Of a stretch of 64,000 nucleotides of DNA, positions 25,758 through 36,738 are shown in pieces; position 1 is the first letter of the stretch; every line of letters begins with the position of its first letter. The notes below the pieces were generated by a model, which worked only from the letters and a program-made list of their open reading frames with translations, did no database searches and was not told where the DNA came from. The stretch lies in the NCBI GenBank assembly GCA_002633005.1, contig NMRA01000420.1, positions 60,001 to 124,000 on the forward strand. Direction: 5' to 3'. Source of the DNA: Phoronis australis (Eukaryota > Phoronida > Phoronidae). The position numbers and the translations under genes are program-made.

Positions 25758-28429
25758 GCTCACACGTTCAATGGGTAACTAGACGCGCGGGATAGCTTTC
25801 ATTTGCTCGTAAACACGAGTCTTGGACTGGCAGCGCAACTCTGAGATCGATTAGGCTGTCAGACCGTCGAATGCGCACACACTCGTACACAGGAGCGGTA
25901 TCCAACCCGAGGCAATTGTTGCCGAGGCCCCGTGGCGGTCCCTCTTCCCATTCCTCTTCTCACGATAATGGGAAGAGCCGGGAACCATTGCTTACTGGAA
26001 TCTCGGAGAGCGGAAAGAAGAGGTATGCGAGACATTCGCTCAGACGGGTGACTTTTTCAAGACCAGTTTCCCTAGGGAATGGCGCTCTTACAAAATCTTC
26101 TTTGAAATGACACATTTTCCGATCTAATTTCCTACAAGAGGGTTCAATTTTGGAGTTCGAAACTCTACAACAGGTTCGTTTTTCCATCAAGTACACAAAT
26201 CTACAGAAGAGTTTTTAATATTATCTAAACTTTTAAAGGTTCAGTTGAAAAAAATGAACTAGGACAACTTGATAGTTCTTCATTTTTGCATTGTCTCAAG
26301 CTAACGAAGAATCTCTTGAAAGCGCTATGGTTATTGAATTAACCCCTACAAAAGAGTATCACTTTCGGAACTAGACCCTACAAAGGCTATATTTTTTCAT
26401 GGACGCTCCATACAAATGGTTCCCTTTCTCGACTGAACCCACTGCTACACGGTACGTAGGGTATTTTAATTTTCTATCCTGTCAAAAATGTAATCGAATA
26501 TCCGGTTAGTGAAATCTAGACCTGTTCCTAGGAAAACGGGCAGACCTACCACGTGATGAAAAGTCGCCAATCAAATTAGGGAGGCTGCCGCTGCCATTCA
26601 GTGATTACCAGACCAGACTCCCATGAGGATGAGGTGCTGAGATCACGCATCAGCCTCCTGTTCAGTAACTCTAGGCTTGGGGGGTAGAATTCGCGCGAAT
26701 CCGAGGCGACGCATGTTTTAATTTTCAGTTTTGATCCTGTCCTAGGGGGGAAGGTTAAAGCCTCACGGTTAGGCCACGCCAACCGTAGTTACCGTTGCGA
26801 AGTCCTACAAACGGTAGGCCAATAAAGCTGATGTCCCAGCAAGCAGCAACACATTCTCTACGTTGCGTTTTTGATCATATTTCACGTACTGTAATTGCTG
26901 CCCGCATAGCTCTTGGGGAAGCAAACGGACAGCTTTTACAGCGGTATATCAACGTTACCAAGCCTTTGGGACCATTCATAAATTACGCCAACCCCTTGAA
27001 ACGCCGAGCTTCATCCGTATGTCTGAGTGATTCAAATCGATACTATAGGAGCAGTTAGTTCGCATTGTACAAGATAAGGTGCTCAAGTAAGTTATTTCCT
27101 AACACAAATGATGGTGGGAAAGTGGCGCTGAAATATTTTTAGTGTCCACTACTGGTGGTCTCAGCGTTTCGTATCTTGAGTTGTCGACGAGACCAAATTT
27201 CTGTAAGTTACGCTGTTATCGGAACACGCGTTACACTTCTGAGTGCTAACCCCTTAGGCTCAGTGTAAGTCAAGGGCTTTGTTTATTCGAGAAAGGGTCA
27301 CTTTACATTTTTTTTTGTTTGAGGATAGGCTTAGTTTTGAACTTAACATGAAAGAAATCAGTTTTACTTCCAAAAATTTTCTCCATCAGTTTAATTATTA
27401 ATTCACATCAGATACTGTTACAGAAAAGAAAATAGAAAATATTTGTGAAACGTTTAAGAAGGTGAATTTCTTTAACTTTGTCCTTGTTCATCATCATTCA
27501 ATCGTGAAGCCTGTTACGTGCTTTTATCAGCGACAAGTCATTTCCCTAGTTCGTTCTCCGCCTCGCTGATTCGCCGCGCGTACCCCAAGCGCATCGTAAA
27601 ACCACCTTATTATGCTTACGTTAGCAGCAAAGTTTGAAGGGCAAAGACAGCGGACCGTCGTTGTGTTTATAAGATCCGCGCTACTTGATTGGTTGGAATT
27701 AATTCTCAGTTGTCGGACTGTCTATCTCTTTTCGGCCGACAAGAGAATCATGAAATACCGGTACCTTAGGTTTTAAAGTTTTAGAGTGGAACCATGTGAA
27801 CATTCTAAGAAATATCGTTTTTTATACAGAAGATATGGCCTTTAAATGGTTCAAGTTGCGACTGATTTCTAAGAATAGCAGCTGTAACGTGTTGATGACA
27901 AACAGAGTCAGGGGCAGATCCAAAGGGGGCTCCAGGGAGTTTATACCACCTCCTCTGTCACTTCGCTTTTAAATTGCAGCAGTGGAGAAATGTTATTTTA
28001 AATTGCAACAGTGGAGAAATATTATATTAAATTGCAGCAGTGGAGAAATGTTAAATGCCCCTTATATCTGTCTATTGTCGAACTCCCTGCCCCCCATCTG
28101 ACCGTCATTAATTGGCATGGCTTAAAATTCAGTTTTCCCCTTTATGACATTATCTATTTAGTAGGAACGCAAGATTGTTAATGTTTTCTTGGTATTTATT
28201 ATACTAGAATTGTAAAATAGTGTGGTCAAGTGTTGTGGGAAGGTCAGTTTGTAAACGCAGATGTCACTTTTGAAATAACATCAGAAGCTCGAGTACAATA
28301 AATATGTAATAATTAATTTCAGCAGTACAGGAACTGGCGTACTAAGATGGCGAAATTGAAAATGAAGTTGGTGAGAGCTCAGTAAAACTCATACCTTTTA
28401 GATATCATTGAACGAATCCATTATACGAT
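25758..28429. other. Intergenic, no supported gene
   Basis: Moderately CpG-rich patches (25780-26110, 26690-27060) carry open frames such as 26831-27058 (starting MSQQAATHSLRC). They lack a family match, splice context or conservation that I can recognise. A three-unit 29-bp repeat is listed separately. A fragment reading CAGGGGCAGATCCAAAGGGG near 27908 resembles an end of the CAGTGGCGGATC MITE family. Confidence 0.5.
27967..28053. repeat. 29-bp tandem repeat, three units
   Basis: TTAAATTGCAGCAGTGGAGA recurs with 29-bp spacing (AAATTGC at 27971, 28000 and 28029). Units differ at a few bases. Confidence 0.9.
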
Positions 28430-28546
28430 ATGAATGCTATAGTCACAGCCCAGCTGAGGAACATCATATTCTTGTCAGCCTGCAGACCTCCCGAAGTTCT
28501 CATGGAACTGGAAAAAGCCGGTAGAAATGCTTTGCTTTATTTTGGC
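28430..28546 (+). CDS. Candidate first coding exon of an unidentified small gene
   Basis: ATG at 28430 opens 39 codons (MNAIVTAQLRNIIFLSACRP, then PEVLMELEKAGRNALLYFG) and runs into a GTAAGC donor at 28547. An in-frame TGA 21 bases upstream fixes this ATG as the first one available. Composition is protein-like, unlike most short frames nearby. The stretch LMELEKAGRNALLYF loosely resembles the helix 5-6 pattern of CARD folds (LxxLExxGxxAxxxF); this is an inference from a short match. The next exon could be 33730-33882, which is also phase 0. I cannot name a family. Confidence 0.35.
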
Positions 28547-29378
28547 GTAAGCTCTTTAGACGGCCTAGTTTTTTTTTTTGCTGTGACGTCGTAGGCCTAT
28601 CTCCGAGGGTACATGTAGTAGTGTAGGGTACAATTTGCCTGCACGTGCATTAGTTGGCTTAAGGGTCGGAAACGACCTCAACGCTAACTCTGGTCACAGT
28701 ATTGGAAAAAACGTGGTAGAGTTCAGTAGCTGTCTCACGGCTAGAAAAATCTACCCAAATTCACGTGTTCTCATTTAAAATATCGTGTAATCTCGCGTGG
28801 TTTTGCTTTTCTAGAGAGGTCCTAGCGTGGCCGGTTCTATAGTGTTATTGAACTACCTCGTCTGTCACTATAGAAGCACTGTCCGTGGATGTGCGTGTAA
28901 CACGGTAGACTGGGGCAAGACAACTACTCTGAGGCTGTGTCAGCAGATGATACGGTCGTTTGGTAGTCCGACCGTGCAGCAGGGATGAAGCAATTTTTCA
29001 GGAAAATATTGTTGTTGTAGAGCATAAAGCATCTACGAAAACATTTCTAGTGGTCAGTTGACCATCTCAGTCATCGGTCAGTACCATACTAATTTGGGTC
29101 GAAGAATACACACAACCTTCCAATCTGTAGATTCAGTGGGTAATAATCACTTACAGTTGTTCCGCATTTTAAGGGCCAATTTTCTACTGAAATAACAGAC
29201 ATCAAACTAGTTCTCAAAATGCGGGACCCCTCGCTGACAGCGGCTGCCGACCCAACGAGTTCACATGGTTAGAGACATCTAGCGGTAACTGTTAACATGA
29301 GAGCAGGCAACACTAATCCGCGTCTGCAGTCACTGTGGGTGTCTTGATCTCATTAGGTATAGAATCAACGCATGGGAG
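28547..29378. other. Intron or intergenic DNA, nothing recognised
   Basis: Contains a T run near 28570 and a CpG-containing stretch around 28800-28990. No coding exon or repeat end could be supported. Confidence 0.5.
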
Positions 29379-29620
29379 CATGCGCGCAACCAGCCTAAAA
29401 TATAGGGGGACTCGAATTTTTCGGTATGGGGACCTTTTACTGAAAAAAATTAACGAGCACTAAAAAAAGAACCGGCCCCATGAGGTTCAGGCCTACAAAT
29501 TGTGCATCCGCGGCGAATTCATGTAGACTTTGTGGACTTTTGTCTCGTTTGCTCGGACTTTGTGTTTCGTTAATGCGAACCTTTTTGCCCAATTCGCCAA
29601 AGGTGCTGGGTGTGCCCATG
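29379..29620. mobile_element. CATGCGCGCA-type MITE, copy A
   Basis: Starts CATGCGCGCAACCAGCC and ends GGTGCTGGGTGTGCCCATG, an imperfect inverted repeat. The interior shares GGGGGACTCGA, GGACCTTTTACT, ATTGTGCAT and GTGGACTTTTGTCTCGTTT with a copy at 63607-63833 in the same orientation. Flanking GGGAG and GGGAA suggest a short target duplication. The frames inside it on both strands are not genes. Confidence 0.75.
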
Positions 29621-31430
29621 GGAAGTGACATTAGTATTCAGGCTCTTATTATTGCAAAATATTGATTGCCCTTATTGATATATTAGAGTTTGAGGAAGAA
29701 ATTAAGAGGTGTGCAAAAGCGCTTTGTGACCCAATGGTTGACAAGAAAATGGAGCTCTAAAAACACAGAAAGAAGGAAACGTGCTGTAGATGAAACGTCG
29801 ATACTCGATATCTAGGCTTACTGTTAACAGCAGAAGACAAAGTGAAACATCAACACCACATACAGCGGCATCTTTAGAAAGTACATTATGACATGGGCGT
29901 TATTTTAGAGATTTTATGTGCGGAGATTTTTTAAGTTGCTGGACCAGAGTTTTGGGAAAGACGGTTAAAATTCAAATTGAAGCGATTTTTGTATGTTATA
30001 AATCGGATCCAGGCACAAAAAAATCTCAAAGCCCCGTGCCCTTGCGTTTTCTTACAATAATCGCGGAAAATTCAAGCCGTGTCCTCCAGGAAAGTCTGAA
30101 GCACTGACAACCAAATGTGAACGATCTGTTTTGTGGAAAAATCAAACCTTGCGAAAACTCGATAACAATTCAAAGCCAAAAAAAATGCAAAAAGCAAGGA
30201 TTCGGAACACAATGACCACAGCCGGTAAGAAGGAATTCATTGATTGTTTCTACCTGTATTCACCATTTGACGCGGCAACAAAAATGGCTTGACCATTTCT
30301 GGTAAACGTGGCAATAGAATTTGGAGAGATAATGGTTTCCCAGACTTCGCTAGAAGTCCATTGCTTTTGTGGAGATGTGTATGTTGGCATTGGTTTTTGG
30401 TTGACGATGATTAACTGCAAGACAGGTGTGTTTTGTCAATCTGCTGTTTCATCAACTGTATGCGTCGTGTATCGTGATATGATCACCAGACAACAAACTT
30501 CATCTTCATTCGAACTCAATACATAACACAAAGAAATAAAAATTTATTCAAAGAGAAAAGGCTCTCAAAGATGCAACAAAACCACGCCCCCTGTCAACAA
30601 AGCAAGCTCTGGTTTGGGCCACTTACCGCTACAAAATCGGCCTCATTTTGTTCCTTACTAAGATTGGAACTAATTTCGAAAGAAGAAATGACAGCCTATT
30701 GTTGCGTCAGACCAGTTTCGTGTCACGACAGTTTAGCTTCAGCCATCAAAGCAGTAATTAGGCTGCCAAATTAATTCTAGACGTTTTATTGTAAACAAAT
30801 TTAAAGGGATACCAAACCCTGTTTTGGTGATGTCACCCAGTCCTCGTTCTGTCCCCTGGTAATAACTGATCATCGAATGAAGTATTCATCTAAAACACAT
30901 ACTCATTGTATCACCAAATGTTTATTGCGGTTCTTAAAGGCTGTCCTTTCCTTATGGTTGTCGTGCAACTCGCTTAAACCGTAGGTCACGCTTGCCCGTT
31001 CACTTTGTTAGGAGCTTTAAAAGTTTTGCTCCAAATATTTAAAGGTTGACGAGGGTTACAAAGCATTATTTTAGTGTAGAAATCTGGATGGGAAAATTGT
31101 TAAAATATCTGGCCAAAAATGCTGTACAACGTGACAACGCTATTTTATTGTTGGAGAAAAGTTTTTATGTGTCGCCAAAACATGAGTTATAGATGCTTAG
31201 TTGATTAGGTCCAGATAAACTTATTGTTGAAACAGACGCGATAGGACAAAAATTTCACGCAATATGTGCTTTTTGGCGTGAATTTGATATTGCAGTTAAA
31301 AAACCATTTCATTTGTTGAATGAAACGTCTCGCATCGCTTTCAAAACAAACAGCAACTGAACGCAAAACGCTGAAATGCGCCCACGAATATACCGCAAAT
31401 GATGTTTCTAGCCCAATGTTAGTAGGATTA
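29621..31430. other. Intron or intergenic DNA, no supported gene
   Basis: Short open frames (29916-30107, 30308-30526, 30571-30774) show no domains or convincing splice sites. No repeat with matching ends was found within the window. Confidence 0.5.
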
Positions 31431-31435
31431 AAAAT

Positions 31436-33390
31436 GGCCACTAGGTGGTGCAGAATGTGTCAGACCGTCTCGGAAAACGGGAGAGGCTGACTGCCTTTCT
31501 AACAGAAACCCACTTGCCAAATTTCGTAAAAATCATCCCAGAAAATCCGACCATACAAAGGCAAACGTAAAAATAGTACGAGGCAAAGCGGAAGTTGGAT
31601 CCGTCACACAGACGTTCATTGTCATCTGTTGCCACACACTCATATTTCACACATACACCAAACCTGTAAGAGGCTTAGGAGGTAAAACTGTGGATGCAAA
31701 CAAATTACAAAATTGCGCCTAGGATGCGTCACAGCAGTGGGACCCGTCCGAAAATCAAAGTCAGTCGTGCTGATGTCAATAGGAAAATTGAGCAGCTAGT
31801 TATACGGATAGTGAGACTGACTAAATAATAATTAAAATGGCCGCCGGGCGGCGCAGAATACGTCTAATCCGTCCGAAAATAAGAAAGACGTTGGCGTCCC
31901 TTTAATAAAAATATATTTGTCAAATTTCATGACATATCAAGGAACTCCGAAGATACAGAGGTAAACGCAAATACTTAAAATTACAACTAGGGGTGCAGCA
32001 GTAGTCACACCATGGTTCCCATGTCTCACACTGCCGCTTAGGTGCGACACAGTAGCCAAACCCTCCCGGAAATCAACGTCAGTCGTGGCCTTCTCAGCAG
32101 GAACACGAAATCTTCAGTTTCATAACTGGAGCGGTTTGGTAGATAAAGAGACGGGCGCCAAATAGTAAAATAATAAAAATTGCCGCTAGGTGGCACAGAA
32201 TACGTCGAATCCATCCAAAAGTGGGAATTCGTCATCGTCAGTCTTAACAGAAACTTATTTGCCAAATTTTATGAAAAGCGGTCAAGGAACTCCGAAGATA
32301 CAGAAACAACCCACTATGAGGGAGTACAGCGGTAGTCGGAATAGTCCGCAATTTTTCATCATCTGGCGTCCGTCAACTTCGTGGAAACAGATCTGGCAAA
32401 TCTCACTACACTCGATCGTGAACGGGGTTTAGCACTAGATACGAGCAGCGAACGCCCGTTGTCAACTTCGACAAATTTAAAAGTAAACAAAAATATTTCC
32501 AAATAACGCTCACTGAACATAAAACCATTATTTTCAAAATAAACAAAATTTCAAAAAATTAAAATCTAATTTTTGAATTCCTGGTGAGGCATCTAGGAAG
32601 TGGACGCCACAGTTGTGAGTGCTACTAAAATTCATTTTTATGCGCCTACATATTCATATGTGGGTGCATATTGCCGTCATCTTTGTCTGGCGTGCGGCGT
32701 CCGCGGCTGTATTTCCTAAACCCCTTGCAGGATCTTATTGAAATTGGGCAGGTGTGTTCCTATAGGGTTGACAACAGACGGTGACGAGAATACCGCTAGT
32801 GGCAATTTTAGTTTTTGAACGTTTGCCTATATATCTTCAAATGTCCTCAACCGATTTTCATGAAATTTGGCACATAGGCATCTATTAATGAGATGACGCT
32901 ATCCTTCCGTTTTCAGATAGATTTCGAGGAATTTTGTGCCATCTAGTGGCCATTTTTATTATTTCCGAGTCTGTTTTTTGGCGTCCGCCCCTCTATCATC
33001 CAAACCACGTACTCTAAGGAAGATTGTGGAAATTGGTTTATATGTTCTTTCTACGAAAAGGACGGTTGACGATGATTTTCCGACGACTTCGACTCCTGTG
33101 GCGACTCCTAGTGGCAGTTTTTTGCGCCCATAGCTGTATCTCTTATAGTCCTCTGCAGGATCTTTATTAAATTTGTCACGTATATTTATATGAAGTTGAC
33201 AACGGAAGACGAAGACTTTCAGACGAATCCGACGAACACTGTGCCCTCTAGTGGAAATTTCATTTTTTTCCATTTTCCTCTGTTTCTCTGAAGTTCCTTG
33301 GCGGATTTTCTTGAAATGTGGTAAATAGCTTTCTGTTAAAGAAACAGTGACATTTTCCCGTTTACGGTGCATTCGTGGGCGCATTTCAAC
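31436..33390. repeat. Decayed inverted array of ~150-bp units with a CTAGNGGC core
   Basis: At least five units read on the plus strand, with cores near 31437, 31717, 31839, 32032 and 32181. At least four read on the minus strand, with cores near 32791, 32938, 33103 and 33240. A plus unit runs GCCGCTAGGTGGCACAGAAT, a GTCGAATCCGTCC-like phrase, ACAGAAAC..TATTTGCCAAATTT, then GTCAAGGAACTCCGAAGATA and AAACG. The minus units are reverse complements of the same order (for example TTTCATGAAATTTGGCA, GAAGTTCCTTGGCGG). The centre lies near 32600. The 141-aa minus frame at 32959-33384 crosses units and is probably repeat-borne. Confidence 0.8.
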
Positions 33391-33729
33391 GCTCCGCGTT
33401 GCTCTTGTCAGTAATATCTTTGTCGGAGACCGGCGAATACAAAGGAAAGGGCATTTTTGAATTGAAAAAGAAAATGAACATTTTCGGAAGAGAAATTCTA
33501 ACCTAAAATCACTGATGTTGTGTTACCACTGTAGGTCACGTAATTTTAAAAATGTCAGAAGTGCACGTGATCTTGTTGTATTCGGTATAATTATGCATAC
33601 AACCTGGCTGTTACATTCGTATAATTAGGAATCACATTTGGCAAAAACACTAGAAAGTTTCAGTCATTTAAGAATAAGTTGTTTTGGGCAAAAAATGCGG
33701 TACGGAATGTAGGAGGTCATTGTTCACAG

Positions 33730-33882
33730 ATCACGACACTCCCTGGTGGCCTGCTGAGGAGAATCGACGAGGAGTTCATCGGATTCATACAAGAGTTCAA
33801 ATTTGACTGGCATAAACATACGACCAAGGTCATCGCAGGACTGGAAAATGTGTCACCTTTCATTAAAACACAAAACAATTAA
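33730..33882 (+). CDS. Candidate terminal coding exon of an unidentified small gene
   Basis: After an acceptor-like TTGTTCACAG (ending 33729) come 50 codons and a stop: ITTLPGGLLRRIDEEFIGFI, then QEFKFDWHKHTTKVIAGLEN, VSPFIKTQNN. The frame is phase 0, matching the donor at 28546; direct joining would give an 89-aa protein, though other exons may lie between. An AATAAA at 34349-34354 could end the transcript. The amphipathic pattern (LLRRIDEEFIGFIQEFKF) looks protein-like. No family is recognised and there is no transcript evidence. Confidence 0.35.
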   Translation: MTTLPGGLLRRIDEEFIGFIQEFKFDWHKHTTKVIAGLENVSPFIKTQNN

Positions 33883-34348
33883 TGAATGAAACATAATAAT
33901 TTTGATGTTTTCAAACAATAACACACATTTTACCTATTGGAGTAACTGGGGATAAAAACTGCTTATTAAGGTGACACAGTGGCCAACAGTGAAGCATGAA
34001 CAAAATGCCCGAAGTTGAACAGAATTGAACAAATTCATCTGAGAACACTTCAACAGTTCATCGGGGACTTTTCATACAAAATATTTCGATTTTCATGAGC
34101 GAGTGTGTTTTTCTTTTGATTTCATTTTTCGTTTCCAATGAGAGAGATTACTCCGCCGACGTGATTCGACTCTTCCCCTCTCTGTCTTACATACACTTAG
34201 ATTAGCTCATTGCTTTTTTCACATCGATTTTCATCTGCATTATACACCGCCCATTTTACGGTGCACAATAACTAAGCAGCTGATAAGATCGCAACCTCGA
34301 TGTCACTTAACTTTCATTGGAAGCCTCTGTAAAGAATCGGGGATTTAT

Positions 34349-34354
34349 AATAAA
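34349..34354 (+). terminator. Candidate poly(A) signal
   Basis: AATAAA on the plus strand, 467 bases after the stop of the candidate exon at 33730-33882. It is meaningful only if that exon is real. Confidence 0.2.
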
Positions 34355-34637
34355 ATCACTCAACACATATTGTTTAATGTTCACAGGCCTGGACAAAGTT
34401 AATAATTTCAGTCAGTAGACCAATCCTGAAAGTCCTCTAATATAACCCCAAAAATGCGGAAAATGATTTTTGTCGGACGTGAAACCGATTGTGATAATTC
34501 TCCCGGTGACGTAGACAGCGGCTAGCCAATAAGCTTAACCGTTCTTTACATTTGGTAATTTATGGTACTAGTGTTCTCAGGGCGATGTTCTTAACATACT
34601 GCAGTGGGGGAACCAAATTTAGGTGTCACCGTTCAAG

Positions 34638-34868
34638 ATGGGCTTTAAAATACATGGGATTGTTGTTGGGAGTGATAGACTCCTTGAAGTTATAACCTTT
34701 GACCAGGACTATAAAAACAACAAACTCCGTCTTTGTGACTCTATTACGAATCGACAATTCTCGTCGTTGGGAGACGGCCAGTTATTGAATGGGATTCACC
34801 TCCCCTACAAATCGTTGGACCGCGACCGCCAAGGTCGTGTGCTCGATTCTGCCTTGAAGCTGATTTAA
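34638..34868 (+). CDS. Hypothetical 76-aa ORF or exon
   Basis: ATG at 34638 to TAA at 34868 encodes MGFKIHGIVVGSDRLLEVIT and on to SLDRDRQGRVLDSALKLI. The 3' half has GC-richer, codon-like composition (GACCGCGACCGCCAAGGTCG). The frame stays open upstream to an ATTTAG at 34611-34622, so it could also be an exon entered in phase 0. No signal peptide, membrane segment or known domain is visible. It is at best a tentative gene. Confidence 0.25.
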   Translation: MGFKIHGIVVGSDRLLEVITFDQDYKNNKLRLCDSITNRQFSSLGDGQLLNGIHLPYKSLDRDRQGRVLDSALKLI

Positions 34869-35125
34869 AAAAAACTTGTCTTACCACCGATTATGTTGCT
34901 TTAACTTGTGTGCATCGGAGAGATCTTCAACCATTTTGTGGGTCCGTGATAAGCGCGTGTTCCATGAACTTATGATAAAAACGCACCCAAAATTGGACAC
35001 TGTGGCCTAATACGTAATATATTCTTGTCCATTTTGTATATAATATACGTATCATATTTAAATTGAAAAGGATCACGTATATTAACACTTACAAATATGC
35101 ATATTTGCTGTAATATAAACAAAGC

Positions 35126-35131
35126 TTTATT
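35126..35131 (-). terminator. Candidate poly(A) signal of the 36-kb membrane protein gene
   Basis: AATAAA read on the minus strand, about 1.0 kb past the stop at 36146. It would imply a 3'UTR covering 35.1-36.1 kb, where no other gene is supported. Confidence 0.3.
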
Positions 35132-36145
35132 GTTAAATACAAAATGATTCTGTGAAATTTTAATGTACATGCACATGTTCTTGACTCATAAAACTGTCTA
35201 AAATCCGATTTTGAAATTTGTCTAAGGGGTTGACGAGTTAGGCGTATTACGGGCCGTCTGATAATAAAAAATTCAATGTGAACGATGATGCTAATAAGTT
35301 TCATTCCAATACTGTTTTGGTCCCTGGCCATACAAAGTACATAGAATGCTTGAGAACGTTACATGCTCTGTTTCTTCGTCTATTTTCAAAGTATTTAAAC
35401 ATATAGAACAGCTTTTCTCCAAGTGCAGTTAACCAGAAAATTAACCATCACAAGTTTACAACTATTTAGACCCAGATGGAAAATCCAGGCGATGCTGTGT
35501 CCATCCATCAGAACAGGTCAAGGGAGAGTACTTTTAATGTCAGGATTTACACACCTGCACGCTTCAGCAGGCTGCATCTGGAGATCATCAAACCTATCAG
35601 TCAAAAACATTGGAGGTACAGCTTCCGGTGGGACAGGCCAAACCGTACCCTCTGACACAGCGCCACCTATACTGCAAAGTTTAGCACTGTGACAGAGTGT
35701 AGCCAAACCGAAGGTGTTTTCAGGTGACTGTTGGACTGTACACTTAACCGCTGGTTTCTAAAATAAAGCTGAACCTAACGCTATACAGCATAAAATTATG
35801 GTATTATTTAGAAAGCACATATGTAACAAGTATTCTAAAATGGCAGATATTTTACAAGTATTTACAAAAAATTCACAGGAATAATTACAGGAATGTATAT
35901 TTATCTAAACAATAGTTCCTTGTTACAGCAATATTCATGATCCCTAGTGGATCAGAATTATTGCCGTCATGCTTTGCCTCAATCCACACACAAGAGAAAA
36001 TGATGCCATTCTCAAAACTGTTCTGTTCACAAACAGTTGCGTAGAAAACCAATGTTTGATTGTGACACCATCTCCGCAGTGTAGCACACAGTCACTGGTC
36101 CAGCGCGTGACGTGTTCCCAGTATGCACCACGAGCGCTCATCTCG

Positions 36146-36508
36146 TTATGCTGTGGGTACTGACAGCGCATTCTTCGCTTGTTGTCCTGTGACAGCAAAC
36201 TCAAACAGATGGGACTTTCCATCGCTCTCATACATTTCTCGAGATCTTTTCAAGTACACCAACAGTGCGATTCCACCAGCTAACAGAGCCAGCGCACCCA
36301 CACTACCAATAACGATCAAAATTATCGCTTTCCAGTCTTCATCAATTACATAACATCTGTCGTAGCCAGAAAATGTGTTAAATTTTCTATAGTCTTCCCC
36401 AAAACATTTTATTCCTGTCTCCAGACATACTGCAACCAGAACAATACCACCAAAAAAGAGCACCACTCCGCCCACGTAGCCTAGCAAAGGCTTCGCCTGG
36501 AACGTCAT
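36146..36508 (-). CDS. Small two-helix membrane protein (last exon)
   Basis: Encodes 120 aa from ATG at 36508 to TAA at 36146. Helix 1 spans about residues 8-28 (LLGYVGGVVLFFGGIVLVAV). A short loop (30-58) holds two cysteines, C35 and C52, that could form a disulfide. Helix 2 spans about 61-86 (AIILIVIGSVGALALLAGGI and on) and is followed by KRSR, so the 34-residue tail is probably cytosolic. The exon starts at 36542 after a good acceptor (TTTTTTTATTGCAG), and the frame stays open to that point, so the true start may be in an upstream exon. Not a tetraspanin or claudin: only two helices and no CCG or GLW motif. Family not recognised. Glycine-rich helices suggest packing or a subunit role, which is inference. 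Confidence 0.7.
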   Translation of the reverse strand: MTFQAKPLLGYVGGVVLFFGGIVLVAVCLETGIKCFGEDYRKFNTFSGYDRCYVIDEDWKAIILIVIGSVGALALLAGGIALLVYLKRSREMYESDGKSHLFEFAVTGQQAKNALSVPTA

Positions 36509-36579
36509 CGTAGAGGCTAGTCTCTGAGCATCTGGGGTTGAACTGCAATAAAAAAACAGACATTGCTGTTTACACTGCC

Positions 36580-36738
36580 CAGTGCTGTAGTGGGGCGTAG
36601 GCGCACGTAGGCGCAGCCAATCACATTTTGGCATTTGAACATAGCGCCTACGCACCGTAAGTTACACATAGTAAGTACTCAAGGGGATACGGTGGGCTTT
36701 GGGCGCCTACTTACCTCTAATTTACCACTGCAGCACTG
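36580..36738. mobile_element. hAT-like MITE, copy 2
   Basis: Same family as 15037-15237: left end CAGTGCTGTAGTGGGGCG, right end CCACTGCAGCACTG, internal AGCGCCTACGCACCGT and GGGCGCCTACTTACCTCTAA. Flanks ACACTGCC and AAACTGTC agree at 6 of 8 bases. It sits in the intron just before the exon at 36542, its edge only 37 bases from the splice acceptor, so it lies in branch-point territory. Confidence 0.85.

Noticed and set aside
26831-27058. 76-aa plus frame (MSQQAATHSLRC...)
   Set aside because: No family match, no splice signals and no sign of constraint visible.
28352-28376. ATGGCGAAATTGAAAATGAAG followed by GTGAGA as a tiny first exon
   Set aside because: It could not be joined in frame to a later exon, and the nearest acceptor is about 30 bases away, too close for an intron.
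32959-33384. 141-aa minus frame
   Set aside because: It runs across several units of the inverted repeat array and has no domain.
35518-35706. 62-aa minus frame rich in Pro/Cys (about AKLCSIGGAVSEGTVWPVPP)
   Set aside because: It looks somewhat protein-like but lies in the expected 3'UTR of the 36-kb gene, with no clean splice acceptor or ATG; not enough to call.
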